Shown piece by piece: positions 26,029 through 34,233 of a stretch of DNA of 63,147 bases; positions within the stretch are counted from its first letter, which is position 1; every line of letters starts with the position of its first letter. Position numbers and translations under genes: made by a program. Location: the NCBI GenBank assembly GCA_902550555.1, contig CACCZR010000009.1, positions 1-63,147 on the forward strand, written 5' to 3'. Under the pieces are notes generated by a model that searched no databases, was not told the DNA's origin, and saw only the letters and a program-made list of their open reading frames with translations. Source of the stretch: an uncultured SAR116 cluster alpha proteobacterium. Lineage in GTDB: Bacteria; Pseudomonadota; Alphaproteobacteria; Puniceispirillales; Marisalimonadaceae.

Positions 26029-26348
26029 AGAGTTTTACCTTTTGTCTTTCCTACAGGATTAACACCTTTTTTTCTAGCAAGGTTTGCGGTTACATGCCCT
26101 GTAATAGGACTTGTGAAAAATATAAAAATTCCAATAAATACTAATTTTGCAGTAATCAATGAAAAGCCACTTTGTAAAATCATTCCTAATATTATAAATG
26201 ACGCTCCAGCTGTATCAATCATGCCAGCCGCATGTATTCGAGAAAAAACATCAGGTAATCTTATCAGTCCTATAGATCCAGTTAATATAAAAAAAACTCC
26301 AGCTACAAAAGATATTATAGATATTATTTCAATTGAGATATCTAACAT
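26025..26348 (-). CDS. mrpG: Mrp antiporter subunit G
   Basis: A 107-residue, three-span MrpG (MnhG). Typical family stretches are GSIGLIRLPDVFSRIHAAGMIDTAG and FIFFTSPITGHVTANLARKKG. It follows mrpF immediately (stop 26349, start 26348) and overlaps the DUF4040-like gene by 4 bp (ATGA). Confidence 0.93.
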   Translation of the reverse strand: MLDISIEIISIISFVAGVFFILTGSIGLIRLPDVFSRIHAAGMIDTAGASFIILGMILQSGFSLITAKLVFIGIFIFFTSPITGHVTANLARKKGVNPVGKTKGKTL

Positions 26349-26609
26349 TTATTTATCCCCAAGAGTTCCTTTATCAAAAAGTTTTAAAACAGCAACTGTT
26401 CCGATAAAATTTATGAGTGCGTAGACTATAGAAATATCTATAAATTCTGGCCTACCCATATAAAAACCATGAACAGAAATTCCTAAAACTATTATTGTGC
26501 CAATACTATTTGCAGCTAATATTCTATCGAATGTAGTTTTCCCATTAATCAAACGAACTAAAATTAACAAAAAAGATATCGCAAGGGCAATCAAAACAGC
26601 TAAAAACAT
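26349..26609 (-). CDS. mrpF: Mrp antiporter subunit F
   Basis: An 86-residue, three-span MrpF. The segment LVRLINGKTTFDRILAANSIGTIIVL is diagnostic. The frame is open from 26630, but ATG 26609 shares one base with the mrpE stop (TAATG) and gives the normal N-terminus MFLAVLIALAISFLL. MrpF is part of the E-F-G end of the complex, here at the front of the operon. Confidence 0.92.
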   Translation of the reverse strand: MFLAVLIALAISFLLILVRLINGKTTFDRILAANSIGTIIVLGISVHGFYMGRPEFIDISIVYALINFIGTVAVLKLFDKGTLGDK

Positions 26610-27085
26610 TATTTTCCTTTTTCTAACCAAGTTACCATTCTATCCATCTCAGAACTTCTAACGTCATCACCAAACTCTTTAGTTAATGCATGAACTTCAA
26701 ATACATTATCTTTTATTTGTGTGGTTACAGTCCCAGGTGTAAGCGTGATAGAATTTGCATAAGTTACTTTTCCTTCGTTTGTTTTTTGGGTAGCTTTAAC
26801 AGAGAATAATTCTGGTTCTTCTGATTTAGATAAAATAACTTTAGCTGTTGTTATATTTGATATGAAGATTTCTTTGATTAACCAAATTGTATATTGAATT
26901 AATCGAGGAAAAAAATAAATCGGTATAGTTTCGTTATCCAAAAAATTTCCTTTGATTGTCAAGTAAACACATAATAAACAAGAAATTACACCAAGTGATG
27001 TAATTAAAACTGTATAATGGCCAGACATTAATAGCCAAAAACCAAATAACGATAAGAATAATGTAATACTTTTACTATTAATCAT
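26609..27085 (-). CDS. mrpE: Mrp antiporter subunit E
   Basis: A 158-residue MrpE (MnhE) with an N-terminal hydrophobic half (two to three spans) and a soluble C-terminus. The signature TYANSITLTPGTVTTQIKDN and the closing VHALTKEFGDDVRSSEMDRMV are clear. It is the first Mrp gene, starting only 15 bp after the thiY stop, so the Mrp operon may partly be transcribed from the thi promoter region. Confidence 0.93.
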   Translation of the reverse strand: MINSKSITLFLSLFGFWLLMSGHYTVLITSLGVISCLLCVYLTIKGNFLDNETIPIYFFPRLIQYTIWLIKEIFISNITTAKVILSKSEEPELFSVKATQKTNEGKVTYANSITLTPGTVTTQIKDNVFEVHALTKEFGDDVRSSEMDRMVTWLEKGK

Positions 27086-27100
27086 GATTAATGAATATAA

Positions 27101-28036
27101 TCACGGTTTAATAAATAATTCAATATTATGTATCTTTTTGATTATTTTTTTATTGTATAGGAAATTTTGAAAAACATTGTAAGCCTCTAAATCATAAGCA
27201 CTAGGACGTAAGGCAAATCTTCTTACAGTATCTCGATAAGCTCTTTTGTTTAATTCATCGTTTAAGCCTTTTTTATAACTTGAAAAATCTTTCCATGTTT
27301 CTTCAGGGCTATTAACAATCTTAATTGTAGCTTTTTGAATAGCTTTTAGAAAACTCGTAAACTTTTGTTTTTTTCTATCATTTTTATTAATAATATAGAT
27401 TAGTTCTTCATAATGAGGAACTCCATGTTCTTCTGGATAGAACGCTTTTCCAGCTCGGTTTACAATATCCATTTGGTTAAGTTCAAAGTTTCTAAATGCT
27501 CCAATTACGGCGTCTACTTTTTTAGAAATTAATGAAGGTGATAGTGAAAAATTAATATTAATAAGTTCAACATCTGATAATTTTAATCCATATTTTTCAA
27601 ACATTCCTGACAAAAGTGCGTCTTCAAAACCACCAACAGAAAAACCTATTTTTTTATTTTTAAGATCTTTAATAGATTTTATTGGTCCGTCTTTTAAAAC
27701 TACAAGACTATTTAGTGGTGTGCTAACTAAAGATCCTAGTCTTACAATTGGAAGAGACTGATCAATTTGCAAATGAAATTGTGGTTGATAAGATATCGCT
27801 ATATCAATTTTTCCAGCTGCGACTTGTTTAGGAGGATCATTTGGATCAGCAGGCTCAATGATTTCAACCTTTAATCCATTTTCTTTAAAATAACCATATT
27901 GTTCGGCTATAATAACTGGTGCGTGATCTGGATTAATAAACCAATCCAATCCTAGCTTTATATTATTTTCATTTGATATAGAAAATGAAGAGTAAAAAAT
28001 AAAATTAAGAAATAAAATTAAAGATAATAATCGCAT
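27101..28036 (-). CDS. thiY: ABC transporter substrate-binding protein for a thiamine precursor (ThiY-like)
   Basis: A 311-residue periplasmic binding protein with a signal peptide (about residues 1-22, LLSLILFLNFIFYSSFSIS). The mature start KLGLDWFINPDHAPVIIAEQYGYFKENGL is the NMT1/THI5-like pattern. The nearby PKQVAAGKIDIAISYQPQFH is shared with ThiY, which binds formylaminopyrimidine. The TPP riboswitch directly upstream makes a thiamine-pyrimidine precursor the best guess for its ligand. The permease gene lies on the other side of the riboswitch; no ThiZ-type ATPase gene is adjacent. Confidence 0.88.
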   Translation of the reverse strand: MRLLSLILFLNFIFYSSFSISNENNIKLGLDWFINPDHAPVIIAEQYGYFKENGLKVEIIEPADPNDPPKQVAAGKIDIAISYQPQFHLQIDQSLPIVRLGSLVSTPLNSLVVLKDGPIKSIKDLKNKKIGFSVGGFEDALLSGMFEKYGLKLSDVELININFSLSPSLISKKVDAVIGAFRNFELNQMDIVNRAGKAFYPEEHGVPHYEELIYIINKNDRKKQKFTSFLKAIQKATIKIVNSPEETWKDFSSYKKGLNDELNKRAYRDTVRRFALRPSAYDLEAYNVFQNFLYNKKIIKKIHNIELFIKP

Positions 28037-28040
28037 AATG

Positions 28041-28114
28041 AACTCCCTCCGCTAGCATTATCTAGATCAGGTTTTTAGGGTATATCTCAGCTTTAAAAAG
28101 CACCCCTGTTGGAG
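28041..28114 (-). promoter_or_regulatory. TPP riboswitch (THI element)
   Basis: Read on the minus strand, the conserved blocks occur in order: AGGGGTGC, GCTGAGAT, ACCC, AACCTGATCTAGATAATGC and TAGCGGAGGGA. These are the core of the thiamine-pyrophosphate aptamer. The 3' end of the aptamer contains the GGAGGGA that also serves as the ribosome-binding site of thiY, 7 nt from its ATG. Ligand binding should therefore hide the ribosome site, a translational switch. It lies between the permease stop and thiY, so it controls thiY rather than the permease. Confidence 0.95.
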
Positions 28115-28149
28115 ACAATATCGCATTAACTTTAATTGATGTAAACTAA

Positions 28150-28890
28150 TTATTCCCACCAAATCAACTTTTTGAGTATTAAGTCAATAAGATGATAAAG
28201 TGAGATAGTAATAACAATTAAAATTATTAATGCTGCAAACATATTATCAATTTGTAATCTTGCGTTACTATAAATCATATAAGATCCTAATCCTTGACTT
28301 CCTCCAATCCATTCGCCAACAACTGCTCCAATAGGTGCAAAACAAGTCCCAACTCTTATACCAGAAAAAAGTCCAGGTAATGCATTTGGGAGTTTAATTA
28401 GGTTAAAAATTTGCAACTTTGAAAACCCTAATGTTTGTCCAGCATGAATATATTCTTTAGGGATTTTATTTAGTGCATCTGAAAAGTTTGACGCGATAGG
28501 AAAGAAAACAATTATAGTTCCTATTATAACTTTACTTGATATTCCATAACCGAACCACAAAACTAAAATTGGAGCCAGGGCAAACACTGGTATTGATTGA
28601 CTTGCTAGCAATAAAGGCATGATCCATCTTTTAAGTCTCTCAGATAATGAAATTAAAACTGCAAAAAAACTTCCTAAAACTATTCCGAAAAACAAAGATA
28701 GTAAAATCTCCAATAAAGTAATTGATGAATGATTTAAAATTTCAGAAAAATTATTAAATAAAGCAATTGCTACTAAATCAGGTGAAGGTAAAATGAAAGA
28801 TGGCAGTTCAAATAATAAACAAATAATGTACCAAAAAATAATAATGACTAAAAATGTAACCAATATTCTAAACATACCTATAAATAGCAT
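28150..28890 (-). CDS. thiX: ABC transporter permease (ThiX-like)
   Basis: A 246-residue permease of the SsuC/TauC/ThiX class with six spans. The EAA loop is visible at EYIHAGQTLGFSKLQIFNLIKLPNALPGLFSGIRVG, followed by APIGAVVGEWIGGSQGLGSYM, typical of this class. It probably forms the membrane channel for ThiY. It is encoded upstream of the riboswitch. Its start (28890, or 28875 at Met6) is only 6 bp from the divergent deacetylase start, leaving no free promoter space. Substrate assignment rests on the neighbour. Confidence 0.85.
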   Translation of the reverse strand: MLFIGMFRILVTFLVIIIFWYIICLLFELPSFILPSPDLVAIALFNNFSEILNHSSITLLEILLSLFFGIVLGSFFAVLISLSERLKRWIMPLLLASQSIPVFALAPILVLWFGYGISSKVIIGTIIVFFPIASNFSDALNKIPKEYIHAGQTLGFSKLQIFNLIKLPNALPGLFSGIRVGTCFAPIGAVVGEWIGGSQGLGSYMIYSNARLQIDNMFAALIILIVITISLYHLIDLILKKLIWWE

Positions 28891-28896
28891 ATTAAG

Positions 28897-30021
28897 ATGA
28901 AAAATTTTCTTTTTTCTAGCAAAATTTTTAAAGGATCAAGATATGGTGAAGGACACCCTTTAAATATTGATAGAGTTTGGCCAAGTTTAGATCTTTTAAA
29001 AATTATGAATTGGGTCTCTAATGAACAATTAGTATTTAATGAACCTGCTAGTATTGATGAATTAACAATATTTCATGATATTGATTATTTAAGAATTTTG
29101 CAAAAAGCTGAAAAGTTTCAAGATTTAGAATTAAAAGAGAAGAAAAAATATAATTTAGGTGTTGGTGTAAATCCAATATTTAAAGAAGTTTACTCAAGGC
29201 CAGCTTCAGCAGCAAAATCTTCTATGAGAGCAATAGAATTTTTAGCAAGTAATAAAGCAGAGAAAATTTTAAATTTCTCTGGTGGAACACATCATGGAAG
29301 AAAGAATTTTGCTTCAGGTTTTTGTTTTCTTAATGATTGCATACTAGCAATTTTAAAAGCTAAAGAATTTGGCTTTAACAAAATTTTATATATTGATTTA
29401 GATGCTCATCATTGTGATGCAGTTCAGGACTATTTCTTAGATAATGACAATGTACAATTAATATCAATACATGAAAAAAATAAATGGCCAAGAACTGGTA
29501 AAATAGAAGAATCAAAAATTAATAATTTAATGAATATTCCAGTTCCTGAAAATTTTAATGATAATGAAATGCTTTTTATTCTTAACGAATTAATAATACC
29601 TTATTGTAAAGCAGTAAACCCAGACATTACAATTATTCAAGCAGGAACAGATGGTTTAAAAGATGATCCACAGTCAAAAATGATACTTTCAAACTCTACA
29701 TATTGGCATACAATTTCTATGTTAAAAGATATATCCACAAAAACACTTATTTTAGGAGGTGGTGGTTATAACCCTTATATAACTGCAAAAGCTTGGGCTG
29801 GAAATTGGCTAGTATTAAATTCAAAAGAAAAACTTCTTCAATCTAAATTGAATGATGAATGTAAAGAAATACTTAGATCATTAAAATGGAAAAATTCAAG
29901 AGTAAGAAATGGAATACCAAATAAGTGGTTAGATAAATGGATTGATGATGAAGTAGAAATGCAAATTAGAGATGAGGTGAACGAAATTGTTCTTTATATT
30001 CAGAAAATTAAGAAGCTATAA
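28897..30021 (+). CDS. Histone-deacetylase-family (AcuC-like) amidohydrolase
   Basis: A 374-residue zinc hydrolase of the arginase/deacetylase fold. Expected active-site residues are present: His132-His133 (GTHHGR), zinc ligands Asp169 and His171 (DLDAHHCD), Asp252 (AGTDGL) and Tyr291 in GGGGYNP. Bacterial members remove acetyl groups from acetyl-CoA synthetase (AcuC), polyamines or other small molecules. It is divergent from thiX by 6 bp and overlaps the following DUF192 gene. The true substrate cannot be told. Confidence 0.88.
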   Translation: MKNFLFSSKIFKGSRYGEGHPLNIDRVWPSLDLLKIMNWVSNEQLVFNEPASIDELTIFHDIDYLRILQKAEKFQDLELKEKKKYNLGVGVNPIFKEVYSRPASAAKSSMRAIEFLASNKAEKILNFSGGTHHGRKNFASGFCFLNDCILAILKAKEFGFNKILYIDLDAHHCDAVQDYFLDNDNVQLISIHEKNKWPRTGKIEESKINNLMNIPVPENFNDNEMLFILNELIIPYCKAVNPDITIIQAGTDGLKDDPQSKMILSNSTYWHTISMLKDISTKTLILGGGGYNPYITAKAWAGNWLVLNSKEKLLQSKLNDECKEILRSLKWKNSRVRNGIPNKWLDKWIDDEVEMQIRDEVNEIVLYIQKIKKL

Positions 30022-30463
30022 ATATCTTTTATTTTTATTATTTAGCTTCTCTATAATAACTCAAAAATCAATATCCTGTGAAGCCCAGAATCTAAAACAA
30101 GAAAAATTATTTGTAGAAAATAAATTGTCAAAAAATAAAGTATTATTTTTAGTTGAATTAGCAAAAAACAACTATGAAAGACAAAAAGGATTACAGTGTA
30201 AAAAAAAACTTAAGAAAAATGAAGGTATGTTATTCATATGGTCTAATGAGGATTACAGAAGTTTTTGGATGAAGAATACAGTCATACCTTTAGATTTAAT
30301 TTTCATTAATTCAAGCTTAGAAGTTACAGAGGTTTATTTTGATGCAAGACCATTTAGTGAAAAATCAATTAGAAGTGAAAAAAGAGCTAAATTTGTTCTA
30401 GAGTTAAATGCTGGTGTATTTAAAGAGCTAGGTTTTGACATAGGTGATAGAATTATATTTTAA
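29987..30463 (+). CDS. DUF192 family exported protein
   Basis: A 158-residue protein with a signal peptide (about residues 10-31, [20 protein letters not shown]) and a DUF192 domain: [35 protein letters not shown] and [11 protein letters not shown] are the conserved blocks. The function of DUF192 is not established. The start is TTG at 29987, inside the deacetylase gene; GAGGTGA 7 bp upstream supports it and no later ATG would keep the signal peptide. The two genes overlap by 35 bp. Confidence 0.85.
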   Translation: MFFIFRKLRSYKYLLFLLFSFSIITQKSISCEAQNLKQEKLFVENKLSKNKVLFLVELAKNNYERQKGLQCKKKLKKNEGMLFIWSNEDYRSFWMKNTVIPLDLIFINSSLEVTEVYFDARPFSEKSIRSEKRAKFVLELNAGVFKELGFDIGDRIIF

Positions 30464-30517
30464 AAAAAATAAAAAAATTGTTTTAAAAAACTTAAATTTA
30501 AATTAAAAGAATCATAA

Positions 30518-30594
<77 letters not shown>

Positions 30595-30772
30595 ATTTAA
30601 TAATTATAAATTTTCTTTTTGGCCTGTTTTTTCTAAAGTTTATAATCTATAGTTGATATAGAGTTTTTAAAGATATGTTTAGACTAGGAAATTAGAAATG
30701 ACTTTTTCTGGTCTTAAAAAATGAATTGCCATTTAATTATGTCACATTTATAACTTTATGAGATATCGAATC

Positions 30773-31525
30773 TTATTTTAATTTAATGATTTGATCTGCA
30801 GTTCGTCTCTGATTTGCCACAACACGTTCGCGGTCTGCTTGTATGCGTTCACGTCGTTTAGCAATTTGATCACCAAGTTCCAAGATACCTTTTGTATCAT
30901 CCTCAACACGTCTCACTAAATTAGTAGCTTCATTCTCTGCAACATGAGCTCTATCTAAAAGTTTTTGTAATCGCTCGGTATTAGATTTTACAGATTGTGC
31001 ATTTGTATTAGGAGTTGCTTTTGTCATTTGCTTACGAATTGATCCATCAGCCCACTCAGCATTCTCAGAAATCATGTCATCTCCTTGTTCAACTACTGCT
31101 TCGTTCGCTTCAGTAATCAAACTGTTAACTGACTGCAACATCTGATTTACTTCAATCATTTTAGTAGCAATATCTCGTAAAGTATCGTTAAGATCAGTAC
31201 GGTTTTCAAGTTGCTCAATCCTTACTTGATTTAACATCCGTACCTTGAAATTAGTTTGTACGTCAGATGATGGTTCTAGCGCTTCAAGCATTGCCATTCG
31301 GCAACCATATAGATCATTTACATTGTCAATTGCTATTGATCGGTTGCCCATAAAAGCAGAGGTGAAATTTCTTTGTAGCAACGAACGATTTTCTTCAATA
31401 TCAGCCAGTAAAAGCATGAGTTCGGCGTATGTCGTAGATACTTCTGCATCCAGCTCAAAAATCTTACGTCTGTTCTTACGAATATTTGTTTTATTTTCAG
31501 ATATTAAATCAGTTTTTTTTACCAT
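30773..31525 (-). CDS. Coiled-coil protein of unknown function in the DUF1538/PII island
   Basis: A 250-residue soluble protein, almost entirely helical with heptad-like patterns, rich in Glu, Asn, Arg and Lys. It has no signal peptide or membrane span and a single Cys (in LYGCRMAML). Helical blocks run roughly 5-60, 80-150 and 180-250; the C-terminal part (IAKRRERIQADRERVVANQR) is strongly basic-acidic alternating. I do not recognise a family. It is the last gene of the four-gene operon, starting 11 bp after the second PII-like gene with AGGTGA as ribosome site. A scaffold or effector role is possible. Confidence 0.7.
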   Translation of the reverse strand: MVKKTDLISENKTNIRKNRRKIFELDAEVSTTYAELMLLLADIEENRSLLQRNFTSAFMGNRSIAIDNVNDLYGCRMAMLEALEPSSDVQTNFKVRMLNQVRIEQLENRTDLNDTLRDIATKMIEVNQMLQSVNSLITEANEAVVEQGDDMISENAEWADGSIRKQMTKATPNTNAQSVKSNTERLQKLLDRAHVAENEATNLVRRVEDDTKGILELGDQIAKRRERIQADRERVVANQRRTADQIIKLK

Positions 31526-31536
31526 GGTTTCACCTA

Positions 31537-31923
31537 TTATTCTGTAATTTCTTCTAACTGTGAGTTTTCGTCATCCTGGAGTGAATGTTTGGTGGATCTC
31601 TTTAGTTTATTCATATAAATTATTCCTTTGTTGGGCTCTGATAATTCGCAAAAGCGATAAATAAAATCAAATATATTCTCTGCTTGATCAGCAGTCACTA
31701 CAACATGAAATTGCTCTACATCAAATGAACCTGAAACACCTGCGACGGCTTTCTGCCCTATTATCGTGCCAGCCACGTTGTAAAAGTAAACCTCATTGAT
31801 ACCACGTTTCATAAGTTCAGGAATTAACTTGTCGGTACCACCCTCATACAATATACCCGAAATTAACCATGTGTAGTCAAGATAGCGTACCCGAGGATCT
31901 CTTTTTACTTCAGGAAAAACCAT
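31537..31923 (-). CDS. PII-like signalling protein, second of pair
   Basis: A 128-residue protein that looks like the ferredoxin fold of PII-superfamily regulators. It has strand TWLISGILYEGG, helix TDKLIPELMKRGI, strands NEVYFYNVAGT and QFHVVVTADQAE, helix AENIFDFIYRFCEL, and a final strand NKGIIYMNKL in the position of the PII C-terminal strand. The loop between strands 2 and 3 is short, and no uridylylation tyrosine motif is seen. A 20-residue acidic tail follows. It starts 1 bp after the first PII-like gene. The assignment is by fold pattern and is moderate. Confidence 0.65.
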   Translation of the reverse strand: MVFPEVKRDPRVRYLDYTWLISGILYEGGTDKLIPELMKRGINEVYFYNVAGTIIGQKAVAGVSGSFDVEQFHVVVTADQAENIFDFIYRFCELSEPNKGIIYMNKLKRSTKHSLQDDENSQLEEITE

Positions 31924-31924
31924 T

Positions 31925-32284
31925 TTATGAACCTACATATTTAGATAAAATCGAAGGTGGAACGTAGGTGGCAGCCTGCATTAGAGGGGTGGCATACATG
32001 AAACCCATACCAGGCGTATCTAACTTTCCAGCTAAAAACATTCGTTCAAAAACTCTATCTACTTCGTCACTTGAAACCATTACATTGACAACATCTCTTT
32101 CGGCATCTACAGCTACACCCAAAGCACCTAATCTTTCACGAATTCCTACGCCCATTGCGCCATGCACAGTTGACCCTTGAATTCCTACTTCTAATAAAGC
32201 ATCAGTTATGATCTCACCATAACCTTGTTGTACAACTGCTGTAATTAATGTTGCTTCAGTCAATGTTGTAAATGAACGTTTCAT
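31925..32284 (-). CDS. PII-like signalling protein, first of pair
   Basis: A 119-residue PII-superfamily-like protein. It has strand EATLITAVVQQGYGEIITDALLEVG in the usual strand-helix opening, a Gly-rich loop GSTVHGAMGVGIRERLG where PII has its T-loop, and strand DVVNVMVSSDEV. A helix follows, and the last motif GKLDTPGMGFMYATPL (86-101) resembles the PII GKxGDGKIFV block. PII proteins sense ATP/ADP and 2-oxoglutarate or other ligands and gate transporters. The ATG overlaps the stop of the DUF1538 gene (ATGA), so the two are coupled. Confidence 0.75.
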   Translation of the reverse strand: MKRSFTTLTEATLITAVVQQGYGEIITDALLEVGIQGSTVHGAMGVGIRERLGALGVAVDAERDVVNVMVSSDEVDRVFERMFLAGKLDTPGMGFMYATPLMQAATYVPPSILSKYVGS

Positions 32285-34071
32285 TTTGTCTCTCCTTCAA
32301 GGGCAAGCTCACGGGCAACGCGGCGTTCCTCACGTTTTATTTTAAATTGAACATAAATACCAAGCGTTAAAACAGCGACAATAGGGCAAATTGATGCTGC
32401 AGCCAAAATACCAAATCCATCGGTTGAACCGAGCGCATTTCCAAATCCTAGTCCCATAGCAAGGACTAGTGGAACAGTTACAGGCCCGGTTGTTACACCT
32501 GCTGAATCCCAACCAACATTGACGAATTCTTCAGTGGATAAAAAAGTTAAAATTAATCCAAGAGTATAACCAGGTATTAAAATATACATTATATGAAATC
32601 CATATATGAGCTTCAAAACACCTAGCATTATTCCAGTAGCCACACCAAATGCAACTGCTATCATTAACATAGATTTTTTGAATGCCCCGTTGGTTAAATT
32701 CTGTACTGTCATTCCAAGAGCGTTTAGAGCAGGTTCTGCAAGAGTAGCTGAAAGACCAAGAACCCAAGCAAATAAAGCTGCAATCCCAACACCTACAGCC
32801 ATGCTATATAGTGGACTTGCCGTGATAGCATCAATTGATGTAAAAGCACCTGCAATCAATCCGCCAGATTGATCTCCAAGTTTTGCTAAACCATAGGTTA
32901 AGCCAACGTTAAAGATGCACATTCCAACAACAGCTAGTATAATACCATAGTAAGTAATGAAAGCATTTTTTAACTTTTCACGTAAAATTACTAATAACAC
33001 TACTGCCAAAAAAATTACCAATGGCACAATGGCTCTTACCCCTAAGATTACTTCTGTCCAAGGAGTAACCTCGTACCATTGTGGTTGAGTTGTAGCAGTC
33101 TGTGCGGCCAATTTGATTTCAGCAGCCTTTTCGATAATTAGTTCTGGAGGAACGGTATAGGCTGTGTAAAAACTTAGTATCAAAACGCCTAGAATTGGGA
33201 ACACTGATGCCAATGTCACAATACCAAATCCAGACAATGAAGAATCAGCGCCTTTACCGGCTGCTGCCGCAACACCGATACCTAGTGCAAGTACTAAGGG
33301 CACTGTAACTGGTCCAGTTGTAACTGCTCCACAATCCCATGCCAAACCAACGATTTTAGTTAATTCAGGATCCATAAATGCAATAACACTTAAAATCAAA
33401 GTAGGTACGACACTTAAAAAAATCATTGGCTTTAAACTCCAACCCCGTAGAAACCTTACTGTCCCTAAAACTGCCGCCAAACCAACTCCAAGTCCAACAA
33501 GTAAAACAGTTGCACCTGAACGATCATTTAGTAGTGTAAATAAATAAGGTGCTTGTTTTGGATCAACAATTGATCCAGCCACCTGTAATGCACCAATTGC
33601 TGGTTCGGCAAAAGTCACACCTATTCCCAACAAAAATGCAATAAATAGTACGCCAGCCAAAGGTAGTTTACGTGGTAAAGTATTCCCAATTATCTCACCA
33701 AAAGGCATCAGGCCAAGCTTCAAGCCTTCCATAAACATCATTAAGCCAATCATAACTGCAAACAATCCGCCTGCAATTATACTTGCGTCCATCACAGGTG
33801 TTTGAAGAACCAAATATTGGAAAAGGGCTAAATAAATTGCAAGTGGAACAACTGCACGTGCTTGATCAATAAATCGTGTAGACAAATACGGTTGTAAAAT
33901 TTTGAGTATATCTCCACCCCCTAATTTCATTTTTGGAACTGGTTGTGGATGTTCATTACCATGACGATCAAACAATGGCTCTGGCATTAATTCTTGGTAT
34001 GGAATTTTTTGACTATCGATTGACATTGCTTGGATATAATCACCAAATCGTATGGTTTTGCGACGCGACAT
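32281..34071 (-). CDS. DUF1538 family membrane protein with internal duplication
   Basis: A 596-residue polytopic protein with about 60 soluble N-terminal residues, then roughly 14 spans in two homologous halves. The repeat is plain: TFAEPAIGAL (153-162) and TLAEPALNAL (443-452), then WDCGAVTTGPVTVPLVLALG (245-264) and WDSAGVTTGPVTVPLVLAMG (521-540). Such paired re-entrant-like motifs suggest a secondary transporter or channel, but DUF1538 has no proven function that I know of. It is the first gene of a four-gene operon and is coupled to a PII-like gene, which suggests regulation by a nucleotide or metabolite sensor. Confidence 0.85.
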   Translation of the reverse strand: MSRRKTIRFGDYIQAMSIDSQKIPYQELMPEPLFDRHGNEHPQPVPKMKLGGGDILKILQPYLSTRFIDQARAVVPLAIYLALFQYLVLQTPVMDASIIAGGLFAVMIGLMMFMEGLKLGLMPFGEIIGNTLPRKLPLAGVLFIAFLLGIGVTFAEPAIGALQVAGSIVDPKQAPYLFTLLNDRSGATVLLVGLGVGLAAVLGTVRFLRGWSLKPMIFLSVVPTLILSVIAFMDPELTKIVGLAWDCGAVTTGPVTVPLVLALGIGVAAAAGKGADSSLSGFGIVTLASVFPILGVLILSFYTAYTVPPELIIEKAAEIKLAAQTATTQPQWYEVTPWTEVILGVRAIVPLVIFLAVVLLVILREKLKNAFITYYGIILAVVGMCIFNVGLTYGLAKLGDQSGGLIAGAFTSIDAITASPLYSMAVGVGIAALFAWVLGLSATLAEPALNALGMTVQNLTNGAFKKSMLMIAVAFGVATGIMLGVLKLIYGFHIMYILIPGYTLGLILTFLSTEEFVNVGWDSAGVTTGPVTVPLVLAMGLGFGNALGSTDGFGILAAASICPIVAVLTLGIYVQFKIKREERRVARELALEGETK

Positions 34072-34233
34072 AACTAATCCTTACAATGAATTTTACTAAC
34101 TTATAATAAATACCTGTATTCATTAATTAAATCAATAAATTTTGTTTAGGAATATTTAAAGATAAATTGTTAAACTAATGAATTGTTAATAAAAAAATTG
34201 TAATCTTATCATTATCAATTTTTTAAAATTGCT

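Noticed and set aside
32531-32767. 78-codon open frame on the minus strand inside the DUF1538 gene
   Set aside because: It is a shifted frame within a strong, motif-bearing gene; its Cys/Trp/Ser-rich translation has no family pattern.
30595-34233. Island as a prophage or insertion sequence
   Set aside because: No integrase, transposase, phage structural gene or terminal inverted repeat was found; only a tRNA-linked composition change supports mobility.
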